Assembly: GCA_903772945.1 (NCBI GenBank)
Contig: CAICTM010000356.1
Span: forward strand, 1 to 64,000
Length of the DNA: 64,000 nucleotides
Direction: 5' to 3'
Source of the DNA: Seminavis robusta
Lineage: Eukaryota > Bacillariophyta > Bacillariophyceae > Naviculales > Naviculaceae
Under the pieces are notes generated by a model. That model saw only the letters and a list, made by a program, of their open reading frames with translations. It was not told the origin of the DNA and did no database searches. Below, piece by piece: positions 10,341-21,030 of the stretch (its first letter is position 1; every line of letters starts with the position of its first letter). A program made the translations under genes and the position numbers.

Positions 10341-12460
10341 GGTTTCAAAAGAACAAGTCAAAAAGGCAGATGAAATTATGTGGTATACTGGTGAAGCTCC
10401 CTCCAATCTTGAATTAATGGACTTCTTTCGCTTTGCGCAAGTAAAAGGCTGTAGTATGACAACGTTTGTGGTATAAGATTACAACCAGAGTTTCTCTTGC
10501 CACATACGCAAGCTGCAGGATGGATGATGTTGGGTTGCAAAGAAGAAGCTGAAACGGGGCGAGGGCGATGATGATGATGAAGAAGATACGATTTTCGTCG
10601 TCGTCTTTGGGATTTTGTGATGACAGGCTCACGGATTGGAAAGAATCACTGTGGGAAAGAGTGTACTTGCCAGGTCCTGTGGGTGTCTGGCCAGCAGCTT
10701 TGTTGCCACGTTACAGGTTACACTGCAAAATTGTCAGTGGGGAAGAAGTTTGCTGTTTACACGGTGACGTTGAAGCCAGCATACTGCCTTTAACATTGAC
10801 CAGGAACCCGGAAGGGCCATCGAGTAATCGTACACGTGTGTATGTCATTGTTCATTCACAGCAAGCCGTTCCAGCTTTGGGCCACGGTACTAGCCAGTAC
10901 GGTACCACTGCATGGTACGGTACGGTATGGTCCGGTATGGTTCATTGTCCTTCGGTACCATAGGTTGTGACCGGTCAAGCCAGGATAGCGGTCTTGTCCG
11001 CCACAGCCAGGATAGCGGTCTTGTACATGTCCACCATGTCCACTCCCCACTGGCTACTAGAAGCAAGTTATGCGTTTCGCCAGGATACGGTAGCTGAGAA
11101 GACAACGCAAGGGGCGGCTTACAACATGTGTTTCATATCATGGTACCAAAGGCAGGATGGAGTTGCGGGGAATGAGCTTTGGAACAGTTTTTTTTGTGGT
11201 CAAAACCTGCAAGTTTGGGTTAATCTTCCACTTTGAGTCCTCAGTCTGCTCTGAATTCCAGAAAACTTCCAGATTCCTACTTTCTTACAGGTGACTGCTA
11301 ATAAGGCAATGACTACAGTCGTATTAGTACGTGTTTTTACGGTTGTGTCGTTCTTCCACATTCTTCCACTTTCAGTCATTCTTCCGAAAGAAAACAATGA
11401 AAAACTAACTGAAAAACATGAAAAACAGGTATTCCCGCAACTCCATAATTCCCCCGTATTGGTACCATACCAGGTGGCAACATGTACCCGTAGGGCACCT
11501 TCATTCAGGTCTTGTGTTCGTTCCAATTCAAGGTTACCGTACGGTACAAGAATGGAATGGACACCAATTCTTTGGGGAAATGTACCGGTACCAGTGTACC
11601 CAAGGTTTGTGCTGATTCTACAATAGAACCGCGGGCGATATCTGCTGGCTGGCTAATATTTACCGTACCCTTTCGGCTCGGACAAGGCAACAGCCAGGGA
11701 AGTTGGGAGAAGAATATATTTCCATACTTGCTTGAGGGCATGAAACGCTAGCTACGGTAGCTACTAAGTAGCACAGGATGGAGGGCAGTCAACGGTGCCT
11801 CATCACTAAGGCTCTGGCTGGGAGCTCGTGGCGAAAGGTTCGATTGACCCGGCCCAAATTGCTCAGTGAGATGTCGCTGCTCGCACGACCAGACAGCCTC
11901 AAGCAAAGGCAAGACAGTGGAAGACTCAATTGCGCAGATGATGTATCATTTGATTGAGTGCTTAGATCCAATAAAAGCGGCTAATAAACAGCAATGAAGA
12001 GCGGACTTTGCTTGCACGAGAGGTCATGTCTTGGCTGCTTACGGTACACCGGTACCGCTGTGGATTTTGCACCGTACAGACTTTTAAGAAAAATATGCCG
12101 ACCACCGGGACCGTTGACTTCCTGGCGCGGCCAAAGCTCAACAGTTTAGCATGCTTATGTCTTTCAAATGAGACTGGCCAGTCGACTTTGCGTAAAGTAG
12201 ATCTACTAGCTAGGGTTCAGGCAAGACCATGACAGTCTGAATGCCACTGCCGTTCACGTGAGAGAAACCAAAATCAGGGACTTCTAAAGGCTCTGAACCT
12301 CGCATCAACCAAGCTCTTGCCCTTGAGAGGGCCATGCCTGATGGCTGGGTTGGAGGAATGCAAGAACTGGATTCCTGATGTGATGCCTCACTGAACCTGC
12401 AAGAGGATTTCCCGGTCTGGCAGTTCATAGTGGGGAGATTCAAGCCGGTTGATGCGAGAT
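10341..12460. other. Long gene-poor region
   Basis: No open frame here has a recognisable domain or plausible splice partners. The DNA holds many GGTACC/GGTACGG repeats (for example 10885-10960 and 11580-11600) and one short 27-bp-period duplication at 10979-11024. It probably contains the upstream region of the ketoacyl-CoA synthase gene at its left end. Confidence 0.5.
10979..11024. repeat. Short direct duplication, 27-bp period
   Basis: The 19-mer GCCAGGATAGCGGTCTTGT occurs at about 10979 and again at 11006, separated by CCGCCACA. Both copies are identical over the 19 bases. Confidence 0.75.
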
Positions 12461-12720
12461 ATGTTGTGGCTCGCGTGAAACAGATATGCGGATATGATTG
12501 TTGGGACTTACTCCACCCAAACTCATTGCAGTGTTACTGATACAAGTCATAGAGACTGCCGTAGTCCATGAACCTGGAAGGGATGAGCGTATGTTGTGGC
12601 TCGCGTGAAGCAGATATGCGGATATGATTGTTGGGACTTACTCCACCCAAACTCATTGCAGTGTTACTGATGCAGGTCGTAGAGACTGTCGGAGTCCATG
12701 AACCTGGAAGGGATGAGCGG
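12461..12720. repeat. 130-bp tandem duplication in kinase relic
   Basis: 12461-12590 is directly repeated as 12591-12720, with about seven mismatches (near 95% identity). Each unit begins ATGTTGTGGCTCGCGTGAA and ends AACCTGGAAGGGATGAGCG. On the minus strand the unit carries a piece of kinase hinge sequence, RFMDYGSLYDL in one copy and RFMDSDSLYDL in the other. The duplication is therefore younger than the kinase fragment it sits in. Confidence 0.9.
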
Positions 12721-13975
12721 CGAAGGACATAGCTAGACATGTCGTCGCCAACGGTAGACATGACGGAGTCGTCAACGGTAGACATGATTGACTCGACAGA
12801 TCCGAGACAAAGAGTTGAACCAACAATTACACTTACACCATAAACTGTTACGAGATGAGAGGCGACCGGGGAAGTGTGAGTATGCCAGGTCCTCAAAACC
12901 AAGGGTTGACGGTCAAAGAAACCAAACTTACAAGCATAAGGGTCAGTTCGTGGGACCGTCATGATACCGGTACAGGGGTGGCACAAACGAGACAGCATTC
13001 GCATCTCGCTCAGGAACTCTCTCTTTAGCATTGCCTTCTTGTCGAATCTCAAGCACAAAGGTAGATATCTGTTCATCCCTCCCCCCTCCGACCTCAAGCC
13101 CCCAGATGAGACTGACTGAAGGAGCATCAGGGTGTCATTATGTCTCATGTTCTAGAACCTTTGCCAACCTTTCGACTCGGCCTTCGTCAAGGGTTTCTTC
13201 CCATTGCCCGCCTCCAAATCGTGCACATCGCCATCAAACGACACCAATGAAGTTCCATCCTTCTTTCTCCTCATGGTACCACTGGTGGTGCCACTGGTGG
13301 GAGCCAAATTCTCCGTGGGAGGGGGTTTACTGCTGCATTGACAATCTAGTCAGCGGATACAGCCCGAGGATCACTCATGATCCTGCTGATCCGTGCAAAA
13401 GTGATCCGCCACCATGTCTCTTTCCCGATGGAGGTAGAGCTCTCTTCGCGGCAACTGTAGAGTGGTATTGAGAGCATAGAGACAGAGGATTAGGACCCTT
13501 GTGACATTGGGACAGCAAAGACCCAATTGTAGCTAGACTTTCCATTTGTGCCCTTGTACAACCCGGGGACAAGGACTCCAAAGCCACCTTGTCCAATCAC
13601 TTCAGGAGGCTCATCGAACTGGAGTTCGTCAATGCCAATGTGCCACACATGATCGCTCTTCTGCCTCTTGTAGTTGAGGAAGGCGAGGAACATGACAAGG
13701 AAGACAACCAGCGCACAGCTGAATATGATGATCATGAATATAGTAGTATCTTTGCATATGTCTCCAACATCGTAGGTGCCAGGTGCGCACACACACATCC
13801 CATCCTCGTTGGCTGTGAGCCTGCTACCAAACTCTCGTTCGCAATCCCTGTTAGTGATCATGACACGAATAGGTGACTGGGAGATTGCCACACTGTCAAA
13901 AAGGATCTCCATGACCTGTCGACAGCCACAGATCTGTCAAAAGGTTGCTAAGGCGTCTTTGGAAGCAACATAGGA
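12534..13975 (-). pseudogene. Decayed receptor-like protein kinase
   Basis: Minus-strand fragments lie in kinase order but not in one frame. At 13912-13490 there is a Cys-rich patch (CVCAPGTYDVGDIC), a transmembrane helix (IFMIIIFSCALVVFLVMFLA), a basic stop-transfer NYKRQK, then a juxtamembrane WHIGIDELQFDEPPEVIG leading to a glycine loop GQGGFG. This fits a diatom TKL-like receptor kinase. Around 13050-12990 a different frame gives KREFLSEMRMLSRLCHP, a helix-C-like segment. Near 12580 comes MDYGSLYDL, a hinge-like segment. The catalytic HRD, DFG and C-lobe are not visible. The coding frame breaks right after the glycine loop (stop at 13490), extra sequence separates the pieces, and a 130-bp tandem duplication lies over the hinge. 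I infer a pseudogene. An acceptor-like TTTTGACAG near 13935 may mark an old exon edge. Confidence 0.7.
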
Positions 13976-14427
13976 CATCTTCTGGTTTGAGCCACTCCCC
14001 GCAAAACTGCTGCCGACCAGGCCCTGCCACAATGATGATGATGGAAGAGACCACAAGTGGTCTTCCCGCCATCAGTCTTGCCTTGGTTGAGCCTAGGCCT
14101 TCAGCCTTGAAGTAAGCCTCAGCCTAGCCTATTGAGCCTAGGCATTTAGCCTTCAAGCTTTCAAACCTCTTCGGTGGATGAAGTTATTCTTGCAGATCGC
14201 GTGATGCTTTGAGGGATGAGTTTTCAGCCACAACAAAGCGCGTTGATGAACTTGAAGCATCGGAAGCTTACAGCTTTCATACAGTCGTCTCAAAAGATAG
14301 ATACGGCGTTTACAAGAAAGACGGAAATTCGGGCAGGGGAGTTTCCTAGAGCGTCAAACTTAACGAGCGACTATCGATAGGGTGCTTCAGCCTTGAAACC
14401 GGCTGGCGGACTCGACTCGGGCTCTCT
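13976..14427. other. Intergenic region with low-complexity GCCTAGGC/CTTCAGCC repeats
   Basis: No gene seen. Between about 14088 and 14165 the bases AGCCTAGGC and GCCTTCAAG or its complement recur several times, producing short overlapping inverted repeats. Confidence 0.45.
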
Positions 14428-14718
14428 TCATGTTATTTGCTCTGACGAGTAGTTGCGGACCGTGGAAGACCGCTCCCAGTGTCGAAGCGCATGGGCAGTG
14501 TTCCTCGTCGATTCCTTTGAGCATTCCGCAATGGGGGAATGCAAGGTAAGGTCACACTCGTTCTTTACACGCTCCTCAGTCTTCGTTGCAAGTCCGTCGA
14601 CTGAAGCTGGGGAGCATGGAAGCACAGAAGGTGTGACGGTGTCGAGTAGGTCGACAGCACAGCTCAGGTAGTCCCGGATAGTCGCGTCACTTTTTGTTGG
14701 CATGGCAGCACACCGAAA
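14428..14718 (-). CDS. Possible small hypothetical protein
   Basis: An uninterrupted minus-strand frame from the ATG at about 14703 gives roughly 90 residues starting MPTKSDATIRDYLSCAVDLLDT. It is hydrophilic, with no signal peptide or membrane segment. I recognise no family, and the opposite strand is also partly open, so this could be chance. Listed only because composition is even and the start is plausible. Confidence 0.22.
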   Translation of the reverse strand, partial: FRCAAMPTKSDATIRDYLSCAVDLLDTVTPSVLPCSPASVDGLATKTEERVKNECDLTLHSPIAECSKESTRNTAHALRHWERSSTVRNYSSEQIT

Positions 14719-14857
14719 ACAAAATTCAATCCCCTTATTCTGGTCCCTACAACATACAACCATACAACACAAGCAGCTGTTGTACCGGTGTGTCTTTGGT
14801 GTTGTTTTTGGCGCTGAACGCTCACAACTACATACTAGCTAGCTAGGCATGCAGAGA

Positions 14858-15180
14858 TGGCCAGGTGGACGCTGTGGGTGGTTGTTGCAGCGTTGCGATC
14901 AGCACAAGCGAGCTCGAGGCTCGAGGATCCGAAGTTTCTTATTAAGGGTAGGGTTCTTCATTTTTCTAGTAAATATAACGGTGCTCAAGGGCTTAATGAC
15001 TTCCGTAGCGTTTTCGTTACCCGTTGAGAGGACAGAGCACTTCGAAGAAGACCTCAACTTCGGAACTCGGCCCGTCGCTGTTGCTGTTGATTATTCCCCA
15101 ATCGCGATAGAGACCCCTCAACCATTGATCCTGACAGCGTCGTCTATAGTGAATCGAAAAAGCCGCAATTGTCTCTTCTG
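14858..15180 (+). CDS. Possible small secreted protein, exon structure unresolved
   Basis: The ATG at 14858 opens a convincing signal peptide, MARWTLWVVVAALRSAQA, then SSRLEDPKFLIK and a GTAGGG splice-donor-like site near 14947. A later acceptor near 15109 (CGATAG) could continue in frame to a stop at about 15180. The splice join is uncertain and no family is recognised. It lies just upstream of the gene at 15200 and might instead be a 5' exon of it. Confidence 0.28.
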
Positions 15181-15199
15181 AAGCTGCAATAGCGTCACC

Positions 15200-15941
15200 A
15201 TGTTTTTGCCAGAGAACGTGTCAGGAGCCAACAAGGCAGAGCAAGATCGAAAGGCGGCTTTCAAACGGATTGAGGCCTGGGCTATGAATATAATATCTGC
15301 CCCACTTCGAAAGGATGTGACTGTTTCAGTCCAAGAAGTCCAGTGTGGTGATCCACAGTGTTCACCCATCGACACGGCAATTGCTATTGTTTTTAGCAGG
15401 TGAGTCAAGGTGGCTTGTTCCAGCAAAATGTTTTTCGTGTCTGGGTTGATGTGTTGCTTCTTCGATGGAGCATCTACGATCGTTACCCACTGCGACTTCT
15501 TCTCTTGTCTCATTCGATGGTCTATTAATTAATTGTGCTTGTTCTGATATCACAATTATCAATTTTAGTGGCGGTCAGGGTATGTTTGGCGTCCCGGCGG
15601 AAGCAAAGGACGTTACTGAGCAAGAATTGAAGCACTTTTTCCCAACACCTGAGGTCCTTCAAAAATGGCACAGAGGGGAAGAGGCAGATTGGCCGCCAAT
15701 GAACGATGATGAGCTTGGCCCAGAGGACTTTCCTCCGCTGCGGTTTGAAGTGGGAACCAAAGTATTGTGCCGAATTGGGCCAACAGATTGGGCTCCAGGG
15801 AAAGTTATTCAACTATGGTACAGAGAACCCCAGTGGCCACAGGGTTCTTTTGCTCCCTACAAAATCAAACTCAACAATGGAAGCGACATATTTGCCCCTG
15901 GAGACCTTGATCAGGTAATTCGTCGAGACCCAAATCCATAA
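15200..15941 (+). CDS. Conserved diatom-type protein with C-terminal 'WAPG..QLWYREP' module
   Basis: I join 15200..15399 and 15569..15941 (190 residues). The 169-nt intron runs GTGAGT to TTTTAG and is phase 2; AG plus T rebuilds a serine. The N-terminal half (about 1-120) has SVQEVQCGDPQCSPIDTAIAI and a VTEQELKHFFPTPEVLQKWH segment, with PPMNDDE following. The C-terminal half is a compact module with VLCRIG, DWAPGKVIQLWYREP, SFAPYKIKLNNG and IFAPGDLDQVI. I have seen this module widely in diatom proteins, sometimes fused to other domains, but know no established function. There is no targeting peptide, so it is probably cytosolic or nuclear. The ATG at 15200 is the first in frame. Confidence 0.82.
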
Positions 15942-17174
15942 AGGCAAACGGAATTCCGAGTTTGTGGTGAGGAAAATATAGTGTCGATTGAATCTTTGTT
16001 GTAGGATTCGACGTGTCAGAAGGTACCGTATGCATGGCTCTATCTCCACAATTGCATATCGAAAAGGAACAGATGCATGCAACAACCTGCTGAAAGCAAT
16101 TTATTAAATACCGGTACTAGCTAGAGGTTGTGGCTATTGCTTTCGTAAAATCGAGGCTGGATATGCTCCATGCTCGATTCGATTCGAACGCTTCGATTCT
16201 GCTGCGGCCGCTCGAGACTACCGGTATTCCAGAGTATGCGATGACTTGGATTACAGATATATGGTACAGCCAGGAGTTTAGATCTTCTAAGTCGCATCCG
16301 CCCAGAAAAAGGAATGATGAATCGTTGACTTAACCAGATAGGGCGGCCTTGTGCTTGTCGTCGAGCAATACCCTGCATGGCTCAAACAAACGTGAAGGCG
16401 ACAAAAGCTGCCATGGCATCGGGAGCGAACGAGAGTATCTCTGTCGAAGGGAGTGCCAATCTTGATTTGCTGAATCCGTCGCCCCAGGAACAATGAAGTA
16501 GTGCACACAGGGGCTGTGGCGCCCGCCGTCGCCGAAAGCCACGAATGTTCTCGCATTGTGGACCTGAAGGCTACTACGGTACCAGTGCGCAGGCATCAAA
16601 TGCAGTTGGTGTGTCATGGACGGAAGTTGGGGGCGGTCGAATGTGCACGGGGGCTGGCCTGCGCCGATTGTTGCGAACGTGAAGGAAGCAATAGGACCGA
16701 CATTGTCAGAACTGGACAAGGAAAGAGCGCTTCGAGGCCTTCTTTTACCCACACTACGTACCAAATGGACCAGGTGCAGGATGATCAGAGCAGAGTGACT
16801 GTCGCTCTGTCTGAGGAGATGGACTAGTTTTTTGGGGACTCGGGGTATCCGTTCCGCAGGGCTTGGTACCGTATGACCTGGGTCTGCGCCTGGTGTTGCT
16901 CTACCGTAGCTAGGGGCTAGGGCGTGTGGTTGGTCGAGCTGTTGCGGCTGGATACGGTATGGACCAGAATTGGGTCTGGGTGCGAGGCCCTGAATTGGTG
17001 TGTGGGGAGGGCCAAGAAAGGCCAGAGCATGAATTCGCCGCCATCGGGCGCACACTGGACCACAATCAAAACAGCCATCAAACACGTCATTGAACGACAT
17101 CGCGACCTTGCTTCAGAGCTTCAGAGGCTTCACACACTTCACACCCCCTTGTTCAAACCGCACCGGTACATAAG
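15942..17174. other. Intergenic region, no supported gene
   Basis: A 256-codon minus-strand frame at 16330-17100 has Pro/His/Ser-rich, domain-free composition and GGTACC-type intergenic motifs inside it, so I treat it as chance. The start of the plastid gene at 17175 is preceded by an ACACACTTCACACC stretch. Confidence 0.45.
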
Positions 17175-17874
17175 ATGAACATGGCATCAACACAATATTC
17201 CAAGTCCAATTGCTCGATGTGGAAGCAACTGCTGGTTATCTGCTCTCTAGTCTTGTGGTGTAGCGACCATGCCGCCTCGGCCTTCTCTTTGAGATCTTCA
17301 GTGCCGCCGTCCACAAGGCGGATAGTTTCCTTGGCAGCCGCTCGACAACCAAGACGGAATCTCAAAAAGGTATCTTTTTCAGACAGACCTTGTCGTGTTG
17401 CCATTCATCATTTGCCCTTACTTGCTCTGCGTTGTTGTTTTGTTGTTGTTTTGCTTCTTGTCACAGCGCAAAGGCCGAGATCGAAAAAGTCCCTCGTATT
17501 CGTCTCCCAGCTTGCAAGATCAGGATGATGGTTACGAGGTCAAGCCGCTGATTTCCTACCAACGCAAAGAAGCAGGTGAAGATTTCTGGATCGACCCAGA
17601 AGATCTACGGAGAGAGAAAGAACGTGAACGTGCCATTTCCAATAGGAAGGCCATGGAGGGAGAAATGTCGAAAGAAAAGCTAATTTCAGAAGTGGTCGCA
17701 CCGTACAAACAAAACTGGATCGGTATCATGTCCATGGTGATTGTTGTTTTGGCAGCCATTGTCACGAATTTCCCTGAAGTTCTGGAAAACCCGTCAATCA
17801 ACTTTCCTGATCTCGACTCTGGAGATCCCATCCCAATGGAAACCACTCTGAAAAGTGTTGTCCTGGATAGATGA
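17175..17874 (+). CDS. Predicted plastid single-pass membrane protein, function unknown
   Basis: I join 17175..17369 and 17467..17874 (200 residues). The 97-nt phase-0 intron runs GTATCT to TGTCACAG. Exon 1 encodes a signal peptide with a hydrophobic core LLVICSLVLWC and the sequence HAASAFSLRSS, a textbook diatom ASAF plastid cleavage motif, followed by an Arg/Ser-rich transit segment. The mature protein has an acidic-basic stretch FWIDPEDLRREKERERA, then one membrane helix IGIMSMVIVVLAAIVTNF (about 160-177) and a short polar tail. I recognise no catalytic motif. It may be a thylakoid or envelope protein. Two closely spaced ATGs (17175 and 17181) are possible starts. Confidence 0.78.
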
Positions 17875-18312
17875 TCGCTTTGTGAGAAAATTTGTATTTG
17901 AGAATGAAATGTACACAGACAAACAACAGCAAACGCGAAGCAGGGATGACATGCAAAGTTGAAGGACCAAACAGCCCACACATTCGATACTGTACAGGTA
18001 CCTTTGCCACTTCAGATACAACAACACAGCGAAAGCCGAGAGACTGAACCAAGTCAAGTTTTGAAAGCTAGAAATCGTGCTGGCAAACCAAAACCAACCC
18101 AAGACAACTAGACGAGTACTACTGACCAGTCAAGCTCAATTCAAGGATACAAAGCGATTGCTCGAAATTGACAACACTATTTTCTTCTAATAAGTTATAT
18201 ATGAAATAACCCCTTCCCCTGAATAGCCATAGCCTCTCGTCTTGGCTATTGGCAGCCGCTTCAAAAGCAGCAAACGTTGTGTTGGGTTGTCTCCGCATTC
18301 TTGCATTCCCCT
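17875..18312. other. Intergenic region between convergent genes
   Basis: No gene is seen. AT-rich near 18185-18210 (TAATAAGTTATATATGAAATAA), which would suit a 3' end. Confidence 0.45.
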
Positions 18313-21030
18313 TTACAGACTAATTCGTTCACATGGTGTCACGATGAACTTTGCTGGAGGACTGGCATCATTGCCACTTCCAATAGATGACACATCGTCC
18401 ATCTTACTCGGCGTTGCAGGAATTGTCTTCACGTCGGGCGGAGAACGGGCCAAGGATCGTGAGTGAGCCGGCAAATCCTGAGGTTCTCTGATGACGGCAG
18501 ATCCTCGTCGAACAGCGCCACTGGATGGAGACCGCAAAGATTCATCGGCCACAGCCACTGTTTGGGCTTCCATAATGACAATGTCTTCTTCGCTGGTGTT
18601 TTGCTCTCCAAATTGAGGACGAAGATTCACCGAGTTAGACAGAGAAAGTACACCAGCAGCACTAGTGAAAGAGTTGGCACAAATGGAATTTGAAGGTGAT
18701 CCTCCTTCACTCTTGATTTGGGGCCTGTCATTCTTCCAAAGACCACAATGATCCATGGACCCGTCCGCTTTGGTCTGGGAGTAGGAGCCGAAGAAGGTTA
18801 GAATGGCGCAAATGAATTGGACTGCAACACGTGAACCTTTGTCTTACCTGGATACCTCTTCCTTCACGTTTGCCATTCTTCCAAGAGCCACAGTACATCC
18901 TGCCATCGGGCCAAGTCATCCTCCCGTAGCCACTCTTGACTCCTTTCTCGTAAGAACCATCGTATTTTTTGCTACTGGGCCAAGTGTAGATGCCTTGGCC
19001 ATGCTTGCAGCCATCCTCCCAGCTTCCAACGTATTTCTTGCCGTTGGGCCAGAGGTACACTCCCAAGCCGTGATACTTTCCATTTCTGAATTCACCAGTG
19101 TAAGTGGATCCATTCTGCCAGACAATCCGACCCTTACCGTGGGCCTTGTTGTTCTTCCACTCGCCATCGTAGGTTTTGTTCCTCCAGATCTGCATGCCAT
19201 ATCCTTCTCGCTTGCCGGCCTTGAATTGCCCTCTGTACTTCCAGTCGCCTTGAGTAAGGCTTCCAAAACCTTCCTCCTTTCCGTTGACAAAGTTTCCATT
19301 GTAGAGCTTTCCGTCGGCCCAAGTGTGTGTGCCTCTTCCGTGCTTCTTCCCCATTCGACATTCACCGTCAAAGCAAGCTCCATTGGGCCATGAGAAGATG
19401 ACCCTTCCATTCAAGTGTCCTCCTAGCCATTGACCATTGACCCGCCTACCATCTCTCCACGTGTGAGTGCCTCGTCCATTGCGGCTGTGATCATCCCATT
19501 CGCCAACGTAGACCTGGGGCAGAAAGCGATTTGTGAGCGTCGTGCTAATGGTTGAGTCAGGCTGTTGGCCGTGACACTCAATCATCCTTGACTTACCTGG
19601 CCATCGGGCCACCGGTTCGTGCCCATTCCCCAGCGGTATCCCGCATAGATTTGGCCTTCGTAGACTTGGCCATCCATGAAATGCATGGCCCCCCATCCTT
19701 GGGGTTGCTTCATTTTGTTGAGGGGACCAGAATACCGATAGGCTACCTGCTTGGTTCTCGGATCTGTCCATGGATAGCTCTGAACCATTTCATCTCCATT
19801 GTTGTACACCGGTGGCAATGGCTTCAGTGGGCTGTTGCTATGTGGGATTATGATGGGAGAACGCAAGGTGCTAACATTGATGCCCGGGCTGTGGCTGGTG
19901 CTAGTCATGTTCAAACTGGCCGCTGATGGACTGGAGATCATGACTCGCATTCGCTTTTCGCTGTCTACAAATTCATAGAGTCGCTGCTCCAAGGATATGC
20001 GTTTCTGATGCAGCACAACCTTTTTGCTTTCAATCTCTTGCAGGCGTCTGGATATCAAACCTTCATTATCATTGTGTTTTGGAAAGTTTCCAGTGCTGCC
20101 ACTGAAATTGGAAGAGGAAGACTGTTTTTGCAATCGACCCAGCAAATCTTGGGGTGCAACATCGTTGTGATGGCTAATATTGTCCAGTAGTTGTTGATTG
20201 TGGTTGTCATTGGTTTTTCTCCCGCCATTCGTCTCAAGGAGCCGATGCCGCAGTTGGTGCCTTCTATGCTGTTGTTCCATAAAATTCTCGATATGAGAAG
20301 AGCTGGGACTAACAGCCTGTTCCTCTTCATCCTCATCATCTTTTTCAATAGGAGTAATGCCTGATATAGTCGTCATACCCATGACTGAAGTTGGAGATTC
20401 TGCTGCCATCTCAGTTGCAGAAGGAGGAGAAGGAGATGGATGGCCAGCATTGTCGGTGGTCAAAGGAGAAACCACCAATGGAGAGGCGTGATGATAATGA
20501 TGCTGATGAGAAGAGGTATCATCATTTCTGGCTGGAGTGAAGAATGGAGTTGATGATGGCATATTGTCTTTCTTGCGATAATCAGAAGAAGGTGGAAGAC
20601 TATCAGGAGCAGTGAATTGTTTCTTAACGTGTTGATATGGTTGATTTCTCGTCCTCATCATTGTCATGTTATTAGTGTTTGATTTCAAGTTGCTACCGGT
20701 TGGTGGAATCGGCAGGGCTGGCTTGAATTTCAGGTTTTCGCGTGAACCCAAATTCTGGCGCTCTCTCGAATCATTGTTGCCGCCTGTCACGGTGGCAGCA
20801 GTGGTGTTGATTTCGGCAGTGTTGCTCATCGTGAGACTTCCACTGACAGCACATGTATCCATGAGGGAGTTTTCAGTTGGATCACCATAGGTCGCTTCGA
20901 TGGTCATCATCTCTAAGAGACGGCTCGTCGAGCTGGTCGACTCTTCCATGCCTGTGACCGGAGCCTCGTTGATTGACTCCATCTTCGACTGGCAGAAGTT
21001 GCTCTTGCCACTGCTACTATTATCTTCCAA
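18313..21030 (-). CDS. MORN-repeat protein with long disordered N-terminus
   Basis: I join 21030..19597, 19513..18848 and 18774..18313 (853 residues). Introns of 83 and 73 nt have GTAAGT/CCCCAG and GTAAGA/CCCAG; both are phase 0. Residues 1-430 are low-complexity, rich in Ser, Thr, Asn and His, with a coiled stretch SRRLQEIESKKVVLHQKRISLEQRL near 340. About 12 MORN repeats follow (roughly 440-700) with the pattern Y-x-G-x-W/F-x-N/D-G-x-x-x-G-x-G. Examples are VYVGEWDDHSRNGRGTHTW and KYVGSWEDGCKHGQGIYTW. The C-terminus (about 700-853) is Ser-rich and charged. MORN arrays usually act as membrane- or cytoskeleton-associated scaffolds, or as regulatory modules of phosphatidylinositol-phosphate kinases. 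No kinase domain is present. The first intron falls exactly at a repeat boundary. Confidence 0.88.

Noticed and set aside
10568-10963. 131-codon plus-strand frame beginning MMMMKK
   Set aside because: The Met run mirrors a GAT/ATG trinucleotide repeat, and the C-terminus is made of GGTACGG repeats. No domain.
16330-17100. 256-codon minus-strand open frame
   Set aside because: Pro/His/Ser-rich with no motif, contains GGTACC-type intergenic sequence and lies in GC-rich DNA where long chance frames are expected.
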